From Myceligenerans salitolerans (GTDB lineage Bacteria > Actinomycetota > Actinomycetes > Actinomycetales > Cellulomonadaceae): 64,000 nucleotides of DNA. The stretch covers positions 260,865-324,864 of the forward strand of contig NZ_JAFMPK010000044.1 of assembly GCF_017349295.1 (NCBI RefSeq), given 5' to 3'. The notes beneath the pieces were generated by a model that ran no database searches, was not told where the DNA came from, and was given only the letters and a program-made list of their open reading frames with translations. Position 1 is the first letter of the stretch; every line of letters begins with the position of its first letter. Of the stretch, positions 61,194 through 64,000 are shown piece after piece. The position numbers and the translations under genes are program-made.

Positions 61194-63617
61194 ATGACTG
61201 ACAACACCCTGCCCGAGTTCCCTCACGCCACGGTGCTCGGCTACCCCCGGATCGGGCGGCGCCGTGAGCTCAAGCGGGCTCTGGAGTCGTACTGGGCGGG
61301 TACGACCACGGCCGACGAGCTGGAGCGGACGTCACATGACCTGCGCCTCGCCACGGTACGTCGCCTCGTGGAGCTCGGGCTGGAGCCAGGGACCGGCGCT
61401 GTCCCGAACTCGTTCTCGCGCTACGACCAGGTTCTCGACATCACCGCCACGTTGGGCGCCGTCCCGGCCCGCTTCGGTGAGGTGGCGCGCCGGAACGCCG
61501 GCCCGGCCCGTCCGGAGGACGCTGCCGCGCCGGGGTCCGGGGTGCGCGAGGTACCCGGCGACACCTACTTCGCGCTCGCTCGCGGCACGGCCGAGCAGCC
61601 GCCGCTGGAACTCACCAAGTGGTTCGACACCAACTACCACTACCTCGTGCCCGAGATCGGACCGGAGACGCCGATCGGGTTCGCCGACGACCGGATCGTC
61701 CGTGAGTTCGTCGAGGCGGCCCGGCCCGACGACGGCGGCATCCCTGTCGTGACCCGGCCGGTGATCGTCGGGCCGGTGACCTACCTGCTGCTGAGCAAGC
61801 CGGAGCACGGCGCACCCGACGACTTCTCCCCGCTGAGCCGGCTGGACGACGTCGTCGCCGCCTACCGTGCGCTGCTGGCGGCGCTGGCCGCCGCCGGAGC
61901 GCCCTGGGTCCAGCTGGACGAGCCCGCGCTCGTCAGTGATCTGGTCACGCCGCAGGGCCCGGCCGGGTTCGACACGGTGGCCGACGCCGTCCGCCGGGCG
62001 TACGACGCACTGACGGCACCGACGCCCGGAACGGAACGCCCGCAGCTCCTCGTCGCCGCGCCGTTCGGCGACCTGCGCCGCGCCACGGGCGATCGTCTGG
62101 AACCGCTGGCCGGCACCGACGTCGAAGCCGTCGCGGTGGACCTGGTCCGCGGTGCCGTGCCGCCCGCCGTTCCGGGTCTCGCCGCCAAGACCTTGGTCGC
62201 CGGCGTGATCGACGGACACAACATCTGGCGGGCCGACCTCGCCACTCGGCTCGGCCTGCTGGAGTCCCTGCGCGACACCACGGGTGCCGGAGCCGTCGCC
62301 GTCAGCACGTCCACGTCCCTGCTGCACGTCCCGCACGACGTCGGCGACGAGCCGCGTCTCGACCCGGCACTGGCCGGGTGGCTGGCTTTCGCCGACCAGA
62401 AGGTCGGGGAGGTCGTCACCCTCGCACGCGGACTGCGCGACGGCCGCACAGCGGTGGAGCCGCAGCTCGCCGAGGCGACGGCAGCGATCAGGGGCCGAGC
62501 GGAGGCGGCCGGCGTCGTCGTCCCCGGCGTCCGGGACCGGCTCACACGGCTGTCGGACGCCGACTTCGTGCGCGCGCCCTACTCCGACCGCGCTGCCGCA
62601 CAGCGCACGCGGCTCGACCTGCCGCTCCTGCCGACCACGACCATCGGCTCGTTCCCGCAGACGACCGACATCCGCACGACCCGTGCGGCCTGGACGCGCG
62701 GTGATCTCTCCGACGCCGACTACGAGTCGCGGATCCGTGACGAGATCGCGCGTGTCGTCGCGCTGCAGGAGGAACTCGGTCTCGACGTGCTGGTGCACGG
62801 CGAGCCCGAACGCAACGACATGGTGCAGTACTTCGCCGAGCGTCTCGCCGGGTTCGCCACGACGGTGCACGGCTGGGTGCAGTCGTACGGGTCGCGGTGC
62901 GTCCGCCCGCCGATCCTCTGGGGCGACGTGTCAAGGCCGCAGCCGATCACCGTGCCGTGGGCCACGTACGCGGCGTCACTCACCGACAAGCCCGTCAAGG
63001 GCATGCTGACCGGCCCGGTGACGATCCTGGCGTGGTCCTTCGTGCGGGACGACCAACCACTGGCCGACACGGCCAACCAGGTCGCCCTCGCACTGCGGGA
63101 CGAGGTCGCCGACCTGGAGGCGGCGGGCATCGCGATCGTCCAGGTGGACGAGGCGGCGCTGCGCGAGCTCCTGCCTCTCGACGCCGCCGCGCAGCCGGCG
63201 TACCTCGACTGGTCGGTGCGGTCGTTCCGGCTGACGACGTCGGGTGCCGCGCCCTCCACCCAGATCCATACGCACCTGTGCTATTCGGAGTTCGGCGACA
63301 TCGTCGGGGCGATCGACGACCTCGACGCGGACGTCACGTCCGTCGAAGCGGCACGGTCCCGGATGGAGATCGTGCCGGGGCTCTCCTCCGCCGGGTACGC
63401 ACGCGGGATCGGACCGGGAGTGTGGGACATCCACAGTCCGCGTGTGCCGTCCGACGGTGAGGTGTCGGATCTGCTGAAGCTCGCCGTCGCCGAGATCGAC
63501 CCGCGGCTCGTGTGGGTGAACCCGGACTGCGGCCTGAAGACCCGTGGCTACGCGGAGACGACGGCATCGCTGACCAACCTGGTCGCGGCGGCGCGGGAGG
63601 TCCGGGCGACCCTGTAG
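61194..63617 (+). CDS. metE: Cobalamin-independent methionine synthase
   Basis: 807 residues from ATG 61194; typical MetE is about 760. N-terminal repeat TVLGYPRIGRRRELKRALE, C-terminal catalytic half LLPTTTIGSFPQT, then QIHTHLCYSEFGD (zinc His and Cys), DVTSVEAARSRM and VNPDCGLKTRG with the last Cys ligand. It transfers the methyl group of 5-methyltetrahydrofolate-polyglutamate to homocysteine. It is paired with metF, each gene having its own S-box, so methionine synthesis is shut off when SAM is high. Confidence 0.96.
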   Translation: MTDNTLPEFPHATVLGYPRIGRRRELKRALESYWAGTTTADELERTSHDLRLATVRRLVELGLEPGTGAVPNSFSRYDQVLDITATLGAVPARFGEVARRNAGPARPEDAAAPGSGVREVPGDTYFALARGTAEQPPLELTKWFDTNYHYLVPEIGPETPIGFADDRIVREFVEAARPDDGGIPVVTRPVIVGPVTYLLLSKPEHGAPDDFSPLSRLDDVVAAYRALLAALAAAGAPWVQLDEPALVSDLVTPQGPAGFDTVADAVRRAYDALTAPTPGTERPQLLVAAPFGDLRRATGDRLEPLAGTDVEAVAVDLVRGAVPPAVPGLAAKTLVAGVIDGHNIWRADLATRLGLLESLRDTTGAGAVAVSTSTSLLHVPHDVGDEPRLDPALAGWLAFADQKVGEVVTLARGLRDGRTAVEPQLAEATAAIRGRAEAAGVVVPGVRDRLTRLSDADFVRAPYSDRAAAQRTRLDLPLLPTTTIGSFPQTTDIRTTRAAWTRGDLSDADYESRIRDEIARVVALQEELGLDVLVHGEPERNDMVQYFAERLAGFATTVHGWVQSYGSRCVRPPILWGDVSRPQPITVPWATYAASLTDKPVKGMLTGPVTILAWSFVRDDQPLADTANQVALALRDEVADLEAAGIAIVQVDEAALRELLPLDAAAQPAYLDWSVRSFRLTTSGAAPSTQIHTHLCYSEFGDIVGAIDDLDADVTSVEAARSRMEIVPGLSSAGYARGIGPGVWDIHSPRVPSDGEVSDLLKLAVAEIDPRLVWVNPDCGLKTRGYAETTASLTNLVAAAREVRATL

Positions 63618-63623
63618 GCCGGT

Positions 63624-63649
63624 ACGGGGTCGGCACGTGCCGACCCCGT
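63624..63649 (+). terminator. Perfect 26-base palindrome after metE
   Basis: ACGGGGTCGGCAC followed directly by its inverse GTGCCGACCCCGT, 6 bases after the metE stop. As RNA it forms a stem of about 10 bp or more with a small loop. Confidence 0.7.
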
Positions 63650-63857
63650 GGCCGGGGCCGCGTGACCGCGTCTCGCGGCTGGAGCACCGCACGGCCGGGA
63701 ACCGCCAGGAGAGCGCTACGCCCGGCAGGCGGGCTCACCATCACGTCGAGGGTATGACGTAGGTGGGATGTAGCCGGGATGTAGCCGTCCCGACGTGGCG
63801 ATTGCGATACTCGGGCTTGACCTGCCCATTTCGCCACTTCGCCGACGTGGAGGACCC

Positions 63858-64000
63858 GTGCACCACCCACACGAGCACGCTCAGGACACGCAGGAACACA
63901 CCCGTCACACGATGGACCGCCGCGGTCTGCTCCGCGGGGCCGTCGTCGTCGGCCTGGGAGCCGCGGGCGCGAGCGCCGCGCTTCCCGCGGCCGCGGCACC
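63858..64000 (+). CDS. Tat-exported protein (partial, N-terminus only)
   Basis: 47 codons are visible from GTG 63858 (SD GTGGAGGACC). A His-rich start (HHPHEHAQ, TRHTMDRRG) is followed by the twin-arginine motif DRRGLLRG and a hydrophobic Ala/Gly/Val helix (AVVVGLGAAGASAALPAA), i.e. a Tat signal peptide. The mature protein is outside the window, so the function is not visible; a cofactor-containing or folded enzyme would be expected. Confidence 0.65.
   Translation, partial: MHHPHEHAQDTQEHTRHTMDRRGLLRGAVVVGLGAAGASAALPAAAA

Overview
The window is a 64 kb piece of a very GC-rich actinobacterial chromosome. Ribosomal proteins, PASTA-containing PBP, actinobacterial-type DnaA boxes, GTG/TTG starts and S-box and ydaO riboswitch leaders all fit an actinomycete. 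A secreted esterase with a family-2 cellulose-binding module and several large secreted proteins suggest a plant-biomass-degrading member of the Micrococcales (Cellulomonadaceae/Promicromonosporaceae type); this placement is inference. I see no rRNA, tRNA, CRISPR array, transposase or prophage.

Layout. 1-1405: an ABC exporter of NatAB type. 1541-6556: a metallo-beta-lactamase-fold protein with a zinc knuckle, two DUF305 proteins around a secreted LVIVD-repeat propeller, and a CPBP-family membrane protein. 6742-12130: cstA, a 'CC-star' small protein, an ArsA/Get3-like ATPase, then a two-component system. 12233-18898: the core block rplI-rpsR-ssb-rpsF, a bifunctional PBP, padR and ino1, with a candidate autoregulatory rpsF leader. 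18995-28723: two giant paralogous secreted S8 proteases and a receiver-less winged-helix regulator. 28762-32964: a MATE transporter and dnaB, which carries a class 3 intein inside its Walker A motif; a dense cluster of DnaA boxes lies just upstream of dnaB. 33107-38813: the esterase-CBM2, a polysaccharide deacetylase overlapping a fused acetyltransferase, and a P-loop protein lacking the Walker A lysine.

38832-54723 is the most unusual part. It holds two sigma-70-like factors fused to zinc-finger anti-sigma domains and a transmembrane anchor, plus two shorter proteins that resemble the region 2 part of these factors. Three copies of one promoter-like element (GTGCTGTGACAT, 14 bases, CGTC) have identical internal spacing. 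Two sit exactly upstream of start codons (a small region 2-like gene and a three-gene operon ending in a sigma factor), and the third faces two strong hairpins with no gene. Together they look like a small self-regulating sigma regulon. The same stretch holds an NhaA-DsbA fusion beside an alpha-carbonic anhydrase lipoprotein, two NlpC/P60 hydrolases (one behind a c-di-AMP riboswitch), TrkH, and a bacterial voltage-gated cation channel with an unusual filter.

54682-64000: RNA methyltransferase, DinB, 3-methyladenine glycosylase, acyltransferase and NYN-LOTUS genes. Then come metF and metE, each behind its own S-box riboswitch whose closing helix abuts or overlaps the ribosome binding site. The window ends in the start of a Tat-exported protein. 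Function assignments rest on motifs and domain order read by eye; no database search was run.
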